From Lactuca virosa (Eukaryota > Streptophyta > Magnoliopsida > Asterales > Asteraceae), in contig CAKMRJ010003334.1 of assembly GCA_928212115.1 (NCBI GenBank), forward strand, positions 16,579,862 through 16,643,861: 64,000 nucleotides of DNA, written 5' to 3'. Below, piece after piece: positions 25,093 through 36,535 of the stretch (its first letter is position 1; every line of letters starts with the position of its first letter). Both the position numbers and the translations under genes were made by a program. A model generated the notes under the pieces. The model was not told the origin of the DNA. It was given only the letters and a program-made list of their open reading frames with translations, and did not search any database.

Positions 25093-25247
25093 AAGAGCAC
25101 CAGGGTAAAATTGTCATTTTGCATCAGTCAGCACATTCAGTCAGATGTATAATCAAACAACATGGTTTCTTACTCAGTCAGAATTTATTACTCAGACAGA
25201 CCTTTCTCAATCAGCACTTTCTCAGTCAGCAACTATCAAACGACCCC
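24815..25247. mobile_element. hAT-like MITE
   Basis: The ends are inverted: GGCCTCGTTTGATA at the left and TATCAAACGACCCC at the right. Repeated TCAGTCAG/GACTGAG motifs point inward from both sides. A (TTA)n run at about 25057-25092 has expanded inside it. No clear 8-bp duplication is left, so superfamily placement is by the style of the ends. Confidence 0.55.
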
Positions 25248-25269
25248 TTACTTTCCTCTTCTCTCAAGC

Positions 25270-25525
25270 ATGTCTTCAATAGCTTCAACTACAATTCCAA
25301 ATGTTGATGATCCCGCAACTCCACAGGTAGTTATCAACGTTACCAACATCCTCAAACTCACAACCACCAACTATTTGTCTTGGAAACTCCAAATCGAAGC
25401 TACTCCACTGGGTATAGCCTCCTTAAGTCTCTGGATGGTTATTTCCAGCACCATCTCGAATTGTCTCGTTCGAAGAGACACCACCACGAACCTTTCTCAC
25501 ACAACTTGGATCTAGTAATACAAAC
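25270..25525 (+). pseudogene. Copia-type gag N-terminal remnant
   Basis: The frame contains NVTNILKLTTTNYLSWKLQI, the start of the gag domain found in many plant Ty1/copia elements. The frame then shifts within about 25400-25450 and stops at a TAG near 25514. No zinc knuckle, protease or pol follows. The next sequence is an unrelated LTR start at 25543. Confidence 0.7.
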
Positions 25526-25542
25526 TCCTCTTTGAAGCACTT

Positions 25543-25585
25543 TGTAACGCCCGCAAATTCGGGCTAGCCAATTTAGAGATAAATT

Positions 25586-25654
<69 letters not shown>

Positions 25655-26440
25655 AAATAAATAAAATTTAGTTATTAGAAGGTATGTAGGGGTAAATAAA
25701 AAATTTTAGTTTAAGGTATTAAATTTTATAAATCCAAGAAACTTAAGTGTGGCTTTACTTAGCTAGGTTTGGGTCATGTTAAATATTTGACTAAATATAT
25801 AGGGTTAATCTAGTAAAGTAGAAGTTATATGTGAAGTGTTGGGACTATTTTGTAGCCAAATGAGCAACATAAGAACTAAAGGGACTAAATATGTCAAGTA
25901 CCCAAACTTTTGAACATTTGCCCCTATACTTCCCACTTCCCGTCATTTGAATGAGTTATAGAGTCAAAAAAGGGCTTAGAGGCAAGTTTTGAAGCAACTA
26001 AGAAGATTGGAGTTAAATTGGAATTTTAGAAGCTTGAAACCACATCGACCTAGGAAGAAGGTAGCCATTTCCCCTCTGTTCTTTCCAAATCTAATCTATA
26101 ACTCTAAAAGGTTTAAAAATCCAATTTTACAATGGATTTGTCTGAATAAATAGAGTTTAGGGTTTGATTCTACTCTAATGATACAATTCTAGCTTCAATT
26201 CCTTCATTGCAAGTTAGAATTGGATTCAAATTATGTTGTGGGAGGTTTCAAACCACAAAAACTAAGAAAAACTCTTATAAACGAATTTAATGGGTTACTT
26301 AGCTTGGCTTTAAGTTTCCTAAACTCATATTGAGCTAATGAATCCATAACATGTGACTAGTGACTTTCATTGAGCAAAATAATGATTCAAGCTTTTAATG
26401 GAGCTTAATGGATTCCTAAGCTTAATTTTGTTGGAATGTA
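25543..26440 (+). mobile_element. Degenerate LTR fragment starting TGTAACGCCCGC
   Basis: TGTAACGCCCGCAAATTCGG is nearly the same as the start of the LTR at 60526 (TGTAACGCCCGCATCTTCGG), so this is a 5' LTR edge of a related family. The rest diverges and the right end was not found, so the limit is a guess. A (CA)n(TA)n microsatellite occupies 25587-25650. Confidence 0.45.
25587..25650 (+). repeat. (CA)n(TA)n compound microsatellite
   Basis: Perfect CA run followed by a TA run, located just inside the LTR fragment. Confidence 0.95.
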
Positions 26441-26564
26441 ATGATCCAAAACGCACAATGATAGAATTAAATCATTGACCATCACATAACATCATGGATC
26501 CATGTTCATTGAATTATAAGCAACAAAAAACAAATATAAGAATAATTAAAAGAGTGCATTTACA

Positions 26565-26753
26565 AAGGATGAACTTTAGAACCCAAAGGAGGGTTCCTAT
26601 GTCGTTTCACGCCCTAAAGTATCAAGTACTTATTCCTTGAAAATGTTATTCCACCATGCAATACAAAACTATTCTTACTGGCACTAAAGAACATAAACAG
26701 CAAGTTTTCTTACTTTTTTTGTTGACTAAGAACAAAACCAGAAGAGGGATGGA

Positions 26754-26794
<41 letters not shown>

Positions 26795-27117
26795 AGGGGG
26801 GCCAAAAGAAAGAATGGTCTAGAAGGGATGAAATTTAGAACCTAAATGATGATTCCTCTGTTGTTTCACACCCCCAAAGTATCAACTATTTATTCCTTGA
26901 AAATGCTATTCCACCACAAAAGAAAAAATTGTTCTTACTGACATCCAAAGAACAAAAAGAGTGAGGTTTCTTACTTTTTCTATTGACTAAGAGAAAAATC
27001 TAAAAAGGGGGAGATTTCAGACGGAGTGTGAGTAACATATAAAATGAGAATGAGAGAGAAGGGGGGGAGAGAGAAAAAGAGAGAATGGAATGGCCAAAAG
27101 AGAGATGGTCCAAAAGG
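26565..27117 (+). repeat. Tandem duplication of about 265 bp
   Basis: Copy 1 (about 26565-26820) and copy 2 (about 26827-27117) both run from GGATGAA.TTTAGAACC through TATTCCTTGAAAATG and TTACTTTTT.TTGACTAAGA to a GA/G-rich tract and AATGGTC/GATGGTC. They differ at many positions, so the duplication is old. Not coding; the open frame at 26656-26838 runs through the GA tract. Confidence 0.8.
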
Positions 27118-27182
27118 GAGAAACAATACATATTCATCTTTATCTAGCTAATTTGAATTTCAAGATATAGATTTAGATAAAA

Positions 27183-27186
<4 letters not shown>

Positions 27187-27237
<51 letters not shown>

Positions 27238-27259
27238 AGAGAGAGAGAGAGAGAGAGAA
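27187..27259 (+). repeat. (TA)n(GA)n compound microsatellite
   Basis: A run of TA dinucleotides followed by GA dinucleotides. Confidence 0.95.
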
Positions 27260-27604
27260 AACTATATTCAAATGTTTCTAGCAACTATTGTGTGCATGTA
27301 TGCACCAATGAGAATTCAGGAAATAATTAAATCATTAATAAATAATAGAAGGGTATAAGAGTAATCTACACTATAATTAATTATGGTAAAAGAAAACAAA
27401 ATCAATTAATATCCCATTAATTTAGGTTATCAGTTTCATAAACCTATAACAACACCACCGATTCCCCCTCTTTCTCTAAAAATCATCGTCTGCACCCGAA
27501 AACCCTTCTCCTATCCTTATTTCGACACCACCAGAGCAGTAGCATCACCCCACACCACCGTAGAACCACCAACTTTATGGATCGGAGAACAAAGGGTTTT
27601 AACA

Positions 27605-27793
27605 TTGCTTGGCGACCAAACAATTTCCCCTAGGTGCGAAATTTATAGGGTTTAAAAAACCCTCTGATAGAAGGTGGTTTCAGAATCGTTTTCCTTTTAT
27701 TCATATGGCATTGACATTGTTATTGGTTGTCATATTCTTGTTTAGTGTCGTTGCTTTTCCACTTGTTGCTGCCGAGAAGATGAGAACTTTTGT
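27605..27793 (+). other. Possible exon with a hydrophobic anchor, no ATG start
   Basis: An open stretch reads FKKPSDRRWFQNRFPFIHMA followed by about 20 hydrophobic residues (LTLLLVVIFLFSVVAFPLVA), and then meets a consensus donor TTTT|GTGAGT at about 27793. That would suit the first exon of a type II membrane protein such as a glycosyltransferase. However, no in-frame ATG starts it in a convincing place and no second exon follows that I can read. It may be a captured or broken gene piece. I do not name the family. Confidence 0.2.
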
Positions 27794-27819
27794 GAGTTTT
27801 TTCATTGTTTAAAATTTCT

Positions 27820-28800
27820 CCAACTTCATCTGTATCTATGTGCAAGTTCCAAATATATTTTACAATTATTTGGATGAAATTGGATTAAATAGTTTGTCTA
27901 ATAATCAATGAGTTAAATTATTGTTGTGTTTGTTCATTTTGGGTTCAAATTTTTTTAGAGTGAATAATCAACAGTTTTGTATTTCAATCTTGTTTTCTCT
28001 ATTTTTTATTATTGTTTTTACTTTATTATCAGTTACCAAAATCTCATTGTATATGTTCTGGGAACCAAAATCTCATTGTCTTTGCATTGTCTATTTCTTC
28101 ATTGGACCTTTATCAACCCTAATTTCTTCATTTGTTCTCGATATTTGATTGTTCTAAATTTGTCTTTGATGAAAAGGGTTAAGCTGACATTCTTTCAGAA
28201 TCTGCATGAAAAGGGTTAAGTAAGGGATTTTTTCATATCAGAATGCAAACACATGTTCATTCTATGAGAATATAAATATTACATAAAACATGTGGCTAGT
28301 AATTCTGACAGAATACATTTATACATGCTTTAGAATGTTTATACATATAGAAGAAAAGATTATGATTTAAGTGCATTATGTAATGTATTTTGTCAGAATT
28401 TATTTATATAAATGCATTCTGTTAGAATGTCTTTGAGAATGTTTGTTAACAACAAATATATTTGTTTAAGTGGTAATACTAACGAGTAATGCATCTTATT
28501 CTTTCAGAATGGCATGGAGAAGGAATTCAGTATTGATCATACTAGATGAAGATTTGGAATCGAGTTCAACAACAAGTATATATGCGAAGAATTACATTCT
28601 TACGATAATACATCACATTTTCGTAAGAATAGTTTGAATCAAGTGGATTATCTGGACTATTGAAGAACAAACGTGTATTCTAACAAAATGTATTATGTCA
28701 TAACGTACAAAGTGTTTCTTAATAATAATATTCTTTCAGGATTGATTAGTATTTTTGTTAGATTTTTTTTAACCATTCTTAGTTTTAATCTTTAAAAATA
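27820..28800. other. Intergenic, no gene recognised
   Basis: AT-rich sequence with many short TTCAGAAT/CAGAATG-type phrases (28190-28740) that recur loosely at 30300-30420 and 51500-51560. No open frame of interest. Confidence 0.4.
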
Positions 28801-30280
28801 AGACAAAATTGCAAAAATGGTCCCTGTGGTATGCAAATTTTTGGGGTTTTAGTCCAAGCCATGACTTTTTTGGATTGGTGGTCCTTTTGAGCTAGTTTCT
28901 TTGCGTTTTTAGTCCCTCAGTAAACTGAAAAGACTATTATGCCCTTCTGATATATTTTTTATGCTTTTTCTATTTAATTTAAATGAAAAATAAAATAATT
29001 ACCTAATTTGGGGCCCACCTCTCTCTCTCTCTCTCCTGTGTAAACCCACCGCCGACCCAAACCTCGTTCGTATGCCTCTCTCTATATATCTCTCTCTGGC
29101 AGAGTTTGTACCTTTAAGTAATTTGTTGCTGTTCTTGTTTGTATAATTGTTCAATTTTATCTTTAAATTGTTTTCTCAAGAGGGATCAGGAGTCAAAACT
29201 GGGGAGAATGTGGGGATTTGGGGACAGATTCTACAGGGGGAAGACAAAAGAAGAAGAAAGAAGAAGATGACCAGACGAAGGTGGTGGCTGGACTGCAGTG
29301 ACGAGTTTGGTACTCCGATTGTTAATTTGTATGTGTTCTCCAACCCTAATTAGATTCTTCTATATCCTAATCTTCAGCTGGTGTTATTCCCAATTCCCGG
29401 TTTTAGTTTGGTACTCTGATTGTTACATAATTAATATCAGATCGATGGTCCTGTATCCCTGGAAAGTTGTTTCCTTGATCAAGTTCATGGTTCAACCTTC
29501 AAAGTATCTAGGTGGTGGCTGGAATGCAGTGAAGAAGGTGGTGGCTGGACTGCAGTGACGAACGGCGGCAGTATGTGGCAGGAGGCTGCTCCGGTGGCCT
29601 TCTGCTGCTCCATTTTTGTTTCTGTTCCGACGAGTTATGAGTTGGTGATGAGAGGAGGGGTCGGGAAGGATGTTTCCGACAACAACGGTGGTAATTGGTG
29701 GATGTGATTTGCGTTGGCAACCCAAGGGAACATGATGGTGGATGCTGGCGGCGACTTCTGGTGGTTCCCGGTGGTAGTGGGTGGTCAAGGGTGGCAGTTC
29801 TTGGCCACTCTTGGTTCCCTCTTCGGTTCTTGATAGAATTCAAAGAGAGGAAAGGGGGAGAAGTGAGGTGGTGGTGGTTTTTGGTCCAACAATGGTGAGG
29901 GAAGGGTGGTTTATGGCAGCATCGACTTAGCTCAAGAACAAACTCCCATTTCAGTCTCTTTCACTCTTCCAGCGTACCTCCAATATGGTTCAGAGAGAAA
30001 GAATTTCCTGCACCTCTTCAATGGGGAAGGTTGACTTTTACAAAGAGAGAGAGAGAGGTCCTATATTATTTTTTTAATTGTTAAAATAAATAAATAAATA
30101 TTAAATTTTAAGAAAAATGAAAAATAAATACCCCAAGGGTATTATAGTCATTTCAATTTTCGGATGGACTATTTTTCCATACAAACCACTCCAAAAGGAC
30201 CATAAATCCAAAAAACTCGGGGTTTGGACTAAAACCTCAAAAATTTGCATACCACAGAGACCATTTTTGCAATTTTGTCT
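28801..30280. mobile_element. Long-TIR non-autonomous DNA transposon, about 1.48 kb
   Basis: The ends are inverted repeats that pair over about 150-200 bp: the left end reads AGACAAAATTGCAAAAATGG and the right end is its complement, continuing through GGTATGCAAATTTTTG, GGTTTTAGTCCAA and further. TC/GA-rich tracts lie at the inner edges of both arms (about 29018 and 30045). Possible target duplication: AAAAATA (28794-28800) and AAGAATA (30281-30287), one mismatch, so not firm. The interior (29150-29950) is GC-richer, with repeated GGTGGTGGCTGG phrases, and gives overlapping open frames on both strands; none looks like a real protein. Confidence 0.75.
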
Positions 30281-30804
30281 AAGAATAATGTAATTCTTAA
30301 ACCGTTATTAGTCATATTTTTTTTCAGAATGAATGTAATAATTGTTTATAGTCTTATTCTTTATGAATTAATGTTATTCTTGATAATATGTGGTATAATT
30401 CTTTAAGGATATTAAATATAAAAAAATATCTTGAATGAAACCATATTCCACAAGAATAAAATCGAAAATATATTTTATAGTTTATGGTTAACTTTGTCAT
30501 TCTGACGAAATAAAATTGGTTATTATTAAAAATTATATTAAAATTAAATTTGAATTAATTTAAAAAATCCAGATTTTTAAAAATAAGTGAATTAATTATC
30601 CCTTAAAATCCGAAAATTTCCTTTTTTAATATATGTTAATTGACCAAAATACGCTTATGTTGAAATTTGAGAGATTATATGGTGCATGTTACCCTATTGT
30701 AATATCACAGACTCTCAGATCATAAATTATGATTCTATTCCATCCGGTGGTCCAGATTTGTGCTTACGGGCACACAATAGTTAGTGAAAACAAAATAACC
30801 TAAG

Positions 30805-30814
30805 TCTCTCTCTT

Positions 30815-30900
<86 letters not shown>
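30805..30900 (+). repeat. (TC)n(TA)n(CA)n compound microsatellite
   Basis: Three adjoining dinucleotide runs. The CA run ends at the Helitron-like terminus at 30904. Confidence 0.95.
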
Positions 30901-30903
30901 TAC

Positions 30904-30935
30904 TAGTGGGGTACCCGCGTAATGCAACGGACGAC
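30904..30935 (-). mobile_element. Possible Helitron 3' end, decayed hairpin
   Basis: On the minus strand the sequence reads CCGTTGCATTACGCGG, then GTACCCCA, CTAG and T. This is the layout of a Helitron end, but only the outermost 3 bp of the stem still pair. The element would extend rightward; its 5' end was not found. Confidence 0.35.
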
Positions 30936-31396
30936 TATTGTGGAGGTATAGTGAATAGTTTTTGTTTGGCATAGAGTTTTCTTTTCGACGACTAATTTCC
31001 TTTTAGTGGGACTTGAATAGTTTATGTGTGTCAAAGTAAATTCTTTTCTAATCTCAAAATGGTTTCCCGAAATCCAAATACATAACCAAATATTTGGAAA
31101 CCAAAATATTTAAGGGGTCGAGGTTCTTGAATTAGTTGGATAAACACTTATTTAATAAATAAATCATTGATAAGATTGTCCTTGCTCGTTCGGAACTTAG
31201 GTTGTATTTCATATGCAACCCAATAGGTTCATGCATCATCATTAATGATACCAACATGTTGTGTTAGCGGACATATCTCCACCAGACTCTCACTTTCACA
31301 TGACACAACAACTATATAACATCATTTATAAGTATTAGTATGGCAATATACCATTGCTCCAAAGTCACCATACGGTATGTCATACATGAAATCATC

Positions 31397-31507
31397 GAGG
31401 CTCATGAATCTCACTTCTACCATAGCCATATGTCAAAAAGAATACATAAATGAGGCCCATGAATATCATTTCTACCATAGCCATAAGTCAGAAAGAATAC
31501 ATAAATA
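31397..31507 (+). repeat. 55-bp tandem duplication
   Basis: Two copies (31397 and 31452) of a unit containing CATGAAT.TCA.TTCTACCATAGCCAT and AAAGAATACATAAAT, with few differences. Confidence 0.8.
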
Positions 31508-31720
31508 TAAACTACATAGACCTTGCCCACTCATCATGACACACATGATATTCCATTATAACTATCAAATATTAACAACATTGGAGAACCCCAAAATATT
31601 AATACTGTGACTCAAGAATCTTAAGTATCTTTATTTTAAGTACATAAGATATTATCATCTTAGAATTATTTATTATGTAATCAATGAAGTACTTGATCTC
31701 TATCAAATACATATGAGTGA

Positions 31721-33294
31721 AATTATTCTAGTTTAAACAAGATTCTAAATCAATAACCTTTATTCAATTATTCTAGTTCAAACAAGCTTCTAAATTATTA
31801 ACCTTTATTCAATTATTCTATTTCAAACAAGCTTCTAAAACATTAACCTTTATTCAAGGGAAAATGTCATAAAAGCCCTCAAGTTTTCAAATTTTTGTAG
31901 GTTTTACCCTTGGTGATTTTTTATGTCAATTAAAGCCTAACATTTGAATAAGTTTTGTCATAATTAACTTTTATCAGGTTTCTAATAGGCTAGCCAGTTA
32001 CCATTTCCAAAATGTATGTTACGTCGTCTTAACCCCCCAATAACCCCCGTTATCCTCTAAACTGAAAAGCTACAACAAAAGTCGCAGCGTCCATGTAATT
32101 GAGCACCTGCACACAATGCACACACAGTTGATCAAGGGGAAAATTTGAAAGATAGGGATGAATTGTTTCTTTGGATTTGGTTTGGATTGATCGTCGGCCC
32201 CTAGTACTTCTCCAGATCGAGCGTTGCACACGGTGTATGTGCGTGTTTTTGTTTTTTCTTCCGATCGTTCCAAAATCACAACGACTGACGCCGCCATCAG
32301 TTTCTTCTTCGATGCCCCTTTGTTCACCAACCCTGATAAACTTGGCTAGGGCTATTAATCGGATCTGTAATAACACACAAACCGTCACAAACAATGCTTT
32401 CTTTTTTCTCTGTTTATTGTGTATTTCTATGTATTTGTGTGTTTCCCTTTGTTAAAATCAGACATGGGAGGAGATACACACATATTGGAGATACATAGAG
32501 AAAGGGATTGTGATGTTAGGTTATGAAGAAGAAGGCTGTAAGATTTGCCATTGATGTCCCATTAATGGAGATAGAGGTGTCACCGGAGAAGAAACATCCC
32601 CTGTCGCCGATTGTACACATCTCACCATGGAAACAAAATTACTCTTGCTGTGAAATGTACCAGGTACCACCTCTTCTTCATCTTAAATTACTCTTGATGA
32701 TTGTCGGGTCTGCATACCGATTTTTTAATTCTTCATCTAAAATCAATTTTGACAAAGCACCTCTATAAGTTCTTGCATAACACAACATGGTTGCTGTCGA
32801 TTTCTTCAATTTTGAATATACTTCTTATTGACCTTCAATTTTTTTGACACATTTGCAAATATAGATAGAGGTCCACAAAATACACACTGAAGATGTATAA
32901 AACGTAGTCGATTCAACGCCTAGATTCAACTGAAGGGGAGGGGGCTGTGATTTTAAAGGGTTTGAAATGGGTTGCGTTTGTTTGTGAATGTTGAGAGAAA
33001 GAAAGATGTTTGGCGTGATGTTTTCCTAAAATATGATGAAGGGTCATAAAGGAAGGAGATGCGGGTCTAGTACTCTAGTGTAATGAAGACACGTAGCATT
33101 CAGGTGGCCATGGTAACCGGCTGTTATGAGGCAAACCTGTTAAAAGTTTTAAATGAAAAAGTTAGTGCAAAATATGATGCTTTAATTGACATAAAAAATC
33201 ATTAAGGGTAAAACCGACAAAATTTTGAAAACTTAAGGGTTTTTATGACATTTTCTCTTTATTCAATTATTATAGTTCAAAGAAGCTTCTAAAT
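31721..33294 (+). repeat. 45-bp tandem repeat split by a transposon
   Basis: Copies begin at 31721, 31766 and 31811; a fourth begins at 31856 but is cut by the element at 31858-33257 and resumes after it. The unit contains AATTATTCTAGTTCAAACAA then GCTTCTAAAT and CCTTTATTC. A MITE at 33295 interrupts the end of the same fourth copy, whose remainder (CATTAACC) appears after 33624. Confidence 0.85.
31858..33257. mobile_element. Mutator-like element, 1.4 kb, perfect 9-bp target duplication
   Basis: Flanked by TTTATTCAA on both sides (31849-31857 and 33258-33266). The terminal inverted repeats are about 130 bp: the left starts GGGAAAATGTCATAAAAGCC, the right ends in the complement GACATTTTCTC, and both contain GGTTTTACCCTT and TTTTTTATGTCAATTAAAGC. 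The interior (32050-33000) is GC-richer and holds short frames on both strands, e.g. 32523-32768 (+), which begins MKKKAVRFAIDVPLMEIEVS; I recognise none. No transposase was seen. The interior could be captured host sequence (Pack-MULE), which a database search would decide. Confidence 0.88.
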
Positions 33295-33616
33295 GGTGTT
33301 TGGGTGTTCATTTAAAAATAACTTTTTAATTTATTAACTTCTTGAAAATTCAATAAGCTAAAAAAATGTTCGGATATCTAATAGATTTTTAAAACAACTT
33401 TTTGTTTACCTTTGAAAAAAAGTTTTTAAGAAGTTTAAGATTAAAAAAACAAACAAAATACAATTTTAAGTCGAACACTTTCTAACTTATTGACTTTTGC
33501 ACTAAAAAACTAATTCAAACATTTTTTTAAAAACTTCTTATTCTACCTTCATAAGTCAATAAGTCCTTTTAAGTAAAAGTCTTTTTTTAACTTCAAAATG
33601 AAATCCTAAACACCAT
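33295..33616. mobile_element. hAT-like MITE, 322 bp
   Basis: The ends GGTGTTTGGG and CCTAAACACC are inverted, and the body is AT-rich with partial inward pairing. The flanks TTCTAAAT (33287-33294) and TCCTAAAT (33617-33624) form an 8-bp duplication with one mismatch, as expected for hAT. It lies in the 45-bp tandem repeat next to the Mutator-like element. Confidence 0.7.
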
Positions 33617-33624
33617 CCTAAATC

Positions 33625-34035
33625 ATTAACCTACAAAATAGATTGTTACTTTATTAAACAAACGGGAAATTGTTTACCTACTTTCGTGTATTAGTTATCT
33701 TAAATTTTAAGGAATACAAGAAATATTGTTAGTGGATGTATCTGACCTTATACTAAATAATTCTCATGTAATCCATTATGTACAAGAACAAACAAAGTTT
33801 GTTCTTATACACCAAGGTACTAAAACATCATGGATTACAACAACAAAAATAAACAAAGAGCAAACAAAGTTCATTCATCTATATTCGTATAACATTTTTA
33901 AACCCCCAACATAATTCTAATGTTCTCAACAAAGTAATTGGAGTCACAATTCCACAATACTTATTCTTTTTTAAGCTAGACAAATAAAGTATATATTATA
34001 TATAGGTCAGAAAAGTATATAAATAGAGTGGTGAT
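33625..34035. other. 3' flank of the NAC gene
   Basis: AT-rich; probably includes the 3' UTR of the minus-strand NAC gene. Nothing else recognised. Confidence 0.5.
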
Positions 34036-36063
34036 TTAGCTCATAAATGACCTGGGACATACAAGACTCCCAATCTTGAAGCTCAAAGAAGCCACCAGAA
34101 TCCATAGAAGCCCACAGTAAAACCAACTGCGGGACCCACCCAAATTCACCTTCCCATTGTTCATGTCCCCAAATGAGACAACAATGTTGAGCTGAGTGTT
34201 CTTCCCCAATGAAAAGTCCATTGCACCACCACCAAACGAGACATTGCTGATGTGGATCATACCAGAAGTGACATTGACCGAGCTTTGACCACGAGAACCA
34301 GAAGCCATGTATTTTGCAGGAAACTCAGAAGCAAATGCAGGTGGAGCAGATATGTTCTCCAGCATGTAACTTGCCTTTTTGAGAAACGGGTATGCAATAT
34401 CTGTATACCAACAATAAAAAGATTTGATTTTGATACACTAAATAACAAAAACCAGTTAAAAAGATTACATAAATACCCTTTTACCTGTTTCTTGATCTGC
34501 ATGCTCTTTCTTTGAAGAGGAGGCGATATCCTTATCATTGTTCTGTTCTTGATGGATTCCCTTGAGAAGTGAAGATGAGTCGAGGGCAATGTTGTCATTT
34601 TGTAACGAATCAAAAGTGGGTTGGAAGTTGTCGAGATCGGAATTATAGAATGACATGTATTCATCGAGTATGTCGAGGCCGGAATCGGTGTTGACATCAT
34701 CTTTAAGGTCATTTGCTTCAAAGAATAAGGTTTCATCAAGTGGGAAATCAGAAGTAGCATCAAAATATGGTTGATCAAGCAAGTAATCAATGTCAAAATT
34801 CATGGGATAGCTTTGTTCTTCAGCATGTTCATGGAACACAGTTTGCACAGGTGGTTCAAATGACTTATTAGATTCATCAGAGTTATCAGCTGTGGGTTGA
34901 TCTGAATTGCTGATGATATTACTGTAATCATCCTGATTGAAGTTTAATGGGAGAGGAACATCTTCCACTGGCATGTCTGTGTTAAGAATCTGAAAGCAAA
35001 TGAAACAAATATTGAAGAAGGAAATAAATATTGAAGTGTCATGTACAATGTGATCATGTGATATAAGCAAACTGAATCAAAATCTTCTCCATAAAAATTG
35101 CAAACCTGCTCAATATCATTAGCATCTAAATACGAATCCTCATCAACAGGCAACTCCTGAGTAAAATCTTCCTGTTTGGGAACAACTACAGACTCATCTT
35201 CATCTTCCCATTCCTCCTCAATAAATGGTGCCCCATATTTTTCACCATTCTTGGGTCCAGAACCACTCTTCCTGAAGATCCTACAGAGGACAAATGCATC
35301 CTGCAAAAACACAAAAGACACCATGACAGAATCATATGAAGAGAAACTAAATAACATGCAGATTATATTACAACAAAGCCATAAGAATCACAAAATTATA
35401 GTCACCTGTATAATTCCAGCCTTTTCCAGCTCCTGATCGATGAGTCTGTATTCATGCATAACCCAATTTGTCCTCTCACCTTTTGGAGCACGACCACTGT
35501 GATACACCAGAGTTTTCTTCATCCCTACCTGTTGAGACCTATGGTGAACCACTCGGTCTTTCCCAGTAGTCTTCCAGTAGCCCTTTTCGGTGGCTCGATT
35601 TGTCCTGGATCCATTCCCATATTTCTTGTCGAGGGCACTGAAAAAGTACCATTCCAGGTCTCTGCTCTTCAGTTTGGACAAATCTATACCCCAAAATCGA
35701 CCAAATTACACAAGAAGATATGTTAGACTCTTAAAAGCTTAAACCCTACAACAATCATAAAGCTCAATTTCGTAACACGATCCGTAGAGTACAAAACATA
35801 CAGCAGTGTAAGTGTTAGTTGACTGATCCGTTATATAACCCTAAATTAGAATGAACCATAGAAGAGGGAAGAGCGGATTGACCTGGAAGATCCCATGGCT
35901 CGACTTTGTAGACATCAACGTCAGAAATCGCATCAAATCGGAAGGGTTTACCGCAAATCTTGCGCCTGAGATAGTACCGTACGAGTTCCTCATCTGTTGG
36001 ATGAAACCTAAACCCAGGAGCGAGTGAAGAAGTTACTGGTGTGGAATCAATCGATAATGCCAT
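34036..36063 (-). CDS. Membrane-tethered NAC transcription factor (NAC053/NAC078-like), 5 exons
   Basis: Exons in transcript order: 36063-35883, 35683-35406, 35300-35106, 34989-34485, 34400-34036. All introns are GT/AG and the joined frame is 507 residues. The NAC DNA-binding domain spans about residues 14-170: LAPGFRFHPTDEELVRYYL, SRDLEWYFFSALDKKYGNG, EKGYWKTTGKDR, RTNWVMHEYRL, DAFVLCRIFRKSG. An acidic Asp/Ser-rich middle is the likely activation region. A hydrophobic helix near the C-terminus (WFYCGLLWILVASLSF) is the membrane anchor of NTL-type NACs, which are held at a membrane and released by proteolysis. The closest family I recognise is Arabidopsis NAC053/NTL4 and NAC078/NTL11, known for control of proteotoxic and oxidative stress responses. 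It lies head-to-tail with the NAC gene at 48-50 kb. Confidence 0.93.
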
Positions 36064-36535
36064 ATATGAATGATGTTAGGGTTCTTGGTTGTAATTTAGA
36101 GAGAGAAAATCGAGCTTTTGAACGAAATATAGATAACAAGAGAAGTCTTGATTAGTGGTTCAGTGCGGGTTTCGCCATTGAAGGAGCTCCATTTGGGAAA
36201 AAACGAAATTTTTTACTTTGTCAAAAATCTGATCGCCGTGTTCTTATATGTTTGGTGTTTGCGGGAAGAAATGGGTTTGGTGCAGTCACAACTCACACGT
36301 CTCTCGCTTGACTCACATGGTCATACGAGTCGACTCATGGAGTTTGGATTAAGGCTAATCATGTGTTCATTTTATTTTTTTTTATTTTTTTGCAAATAGA
36401 AGGAACAATCAACAATTTAAATTCCTAATCATGTGATTTTTATTTTAATTTTCTTGATGACCACAATGGTAGAAGGAAGCTGATAATAATGGTTAATTTA
36501 AGAAGTTCAAGATTTTGTTTGATCGTTTGAGAGAT
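36064..36535. other. 5' region of the NAC053/078-like gene
   Basis: Includes a GA-rich likely 5' UTR directly upstream of the ATG (36064-36130). No clear TATA box; no other gene. Confidence 0.45.

Noticed and set aside
29492..29898. Overlapping frames on both strands in the long-TIR element core
   Set aside because: Low-complexity GGTGGTGG composition, no domain, no splice context; mutual shadows.
34257..34796. 179-residue minus-strand frame overlapping NAC exons 4 and 5
   Set aside because: It is another reading frame of exon 4 and ignores the intron; the NAC frame has the recognisable acidic region and membrane helix.
34252..35726. Plus-strand frames across the NAC gene
   Set aside because: Antisense shadows; the minus-strand exons join in frame with GT/AG introns.
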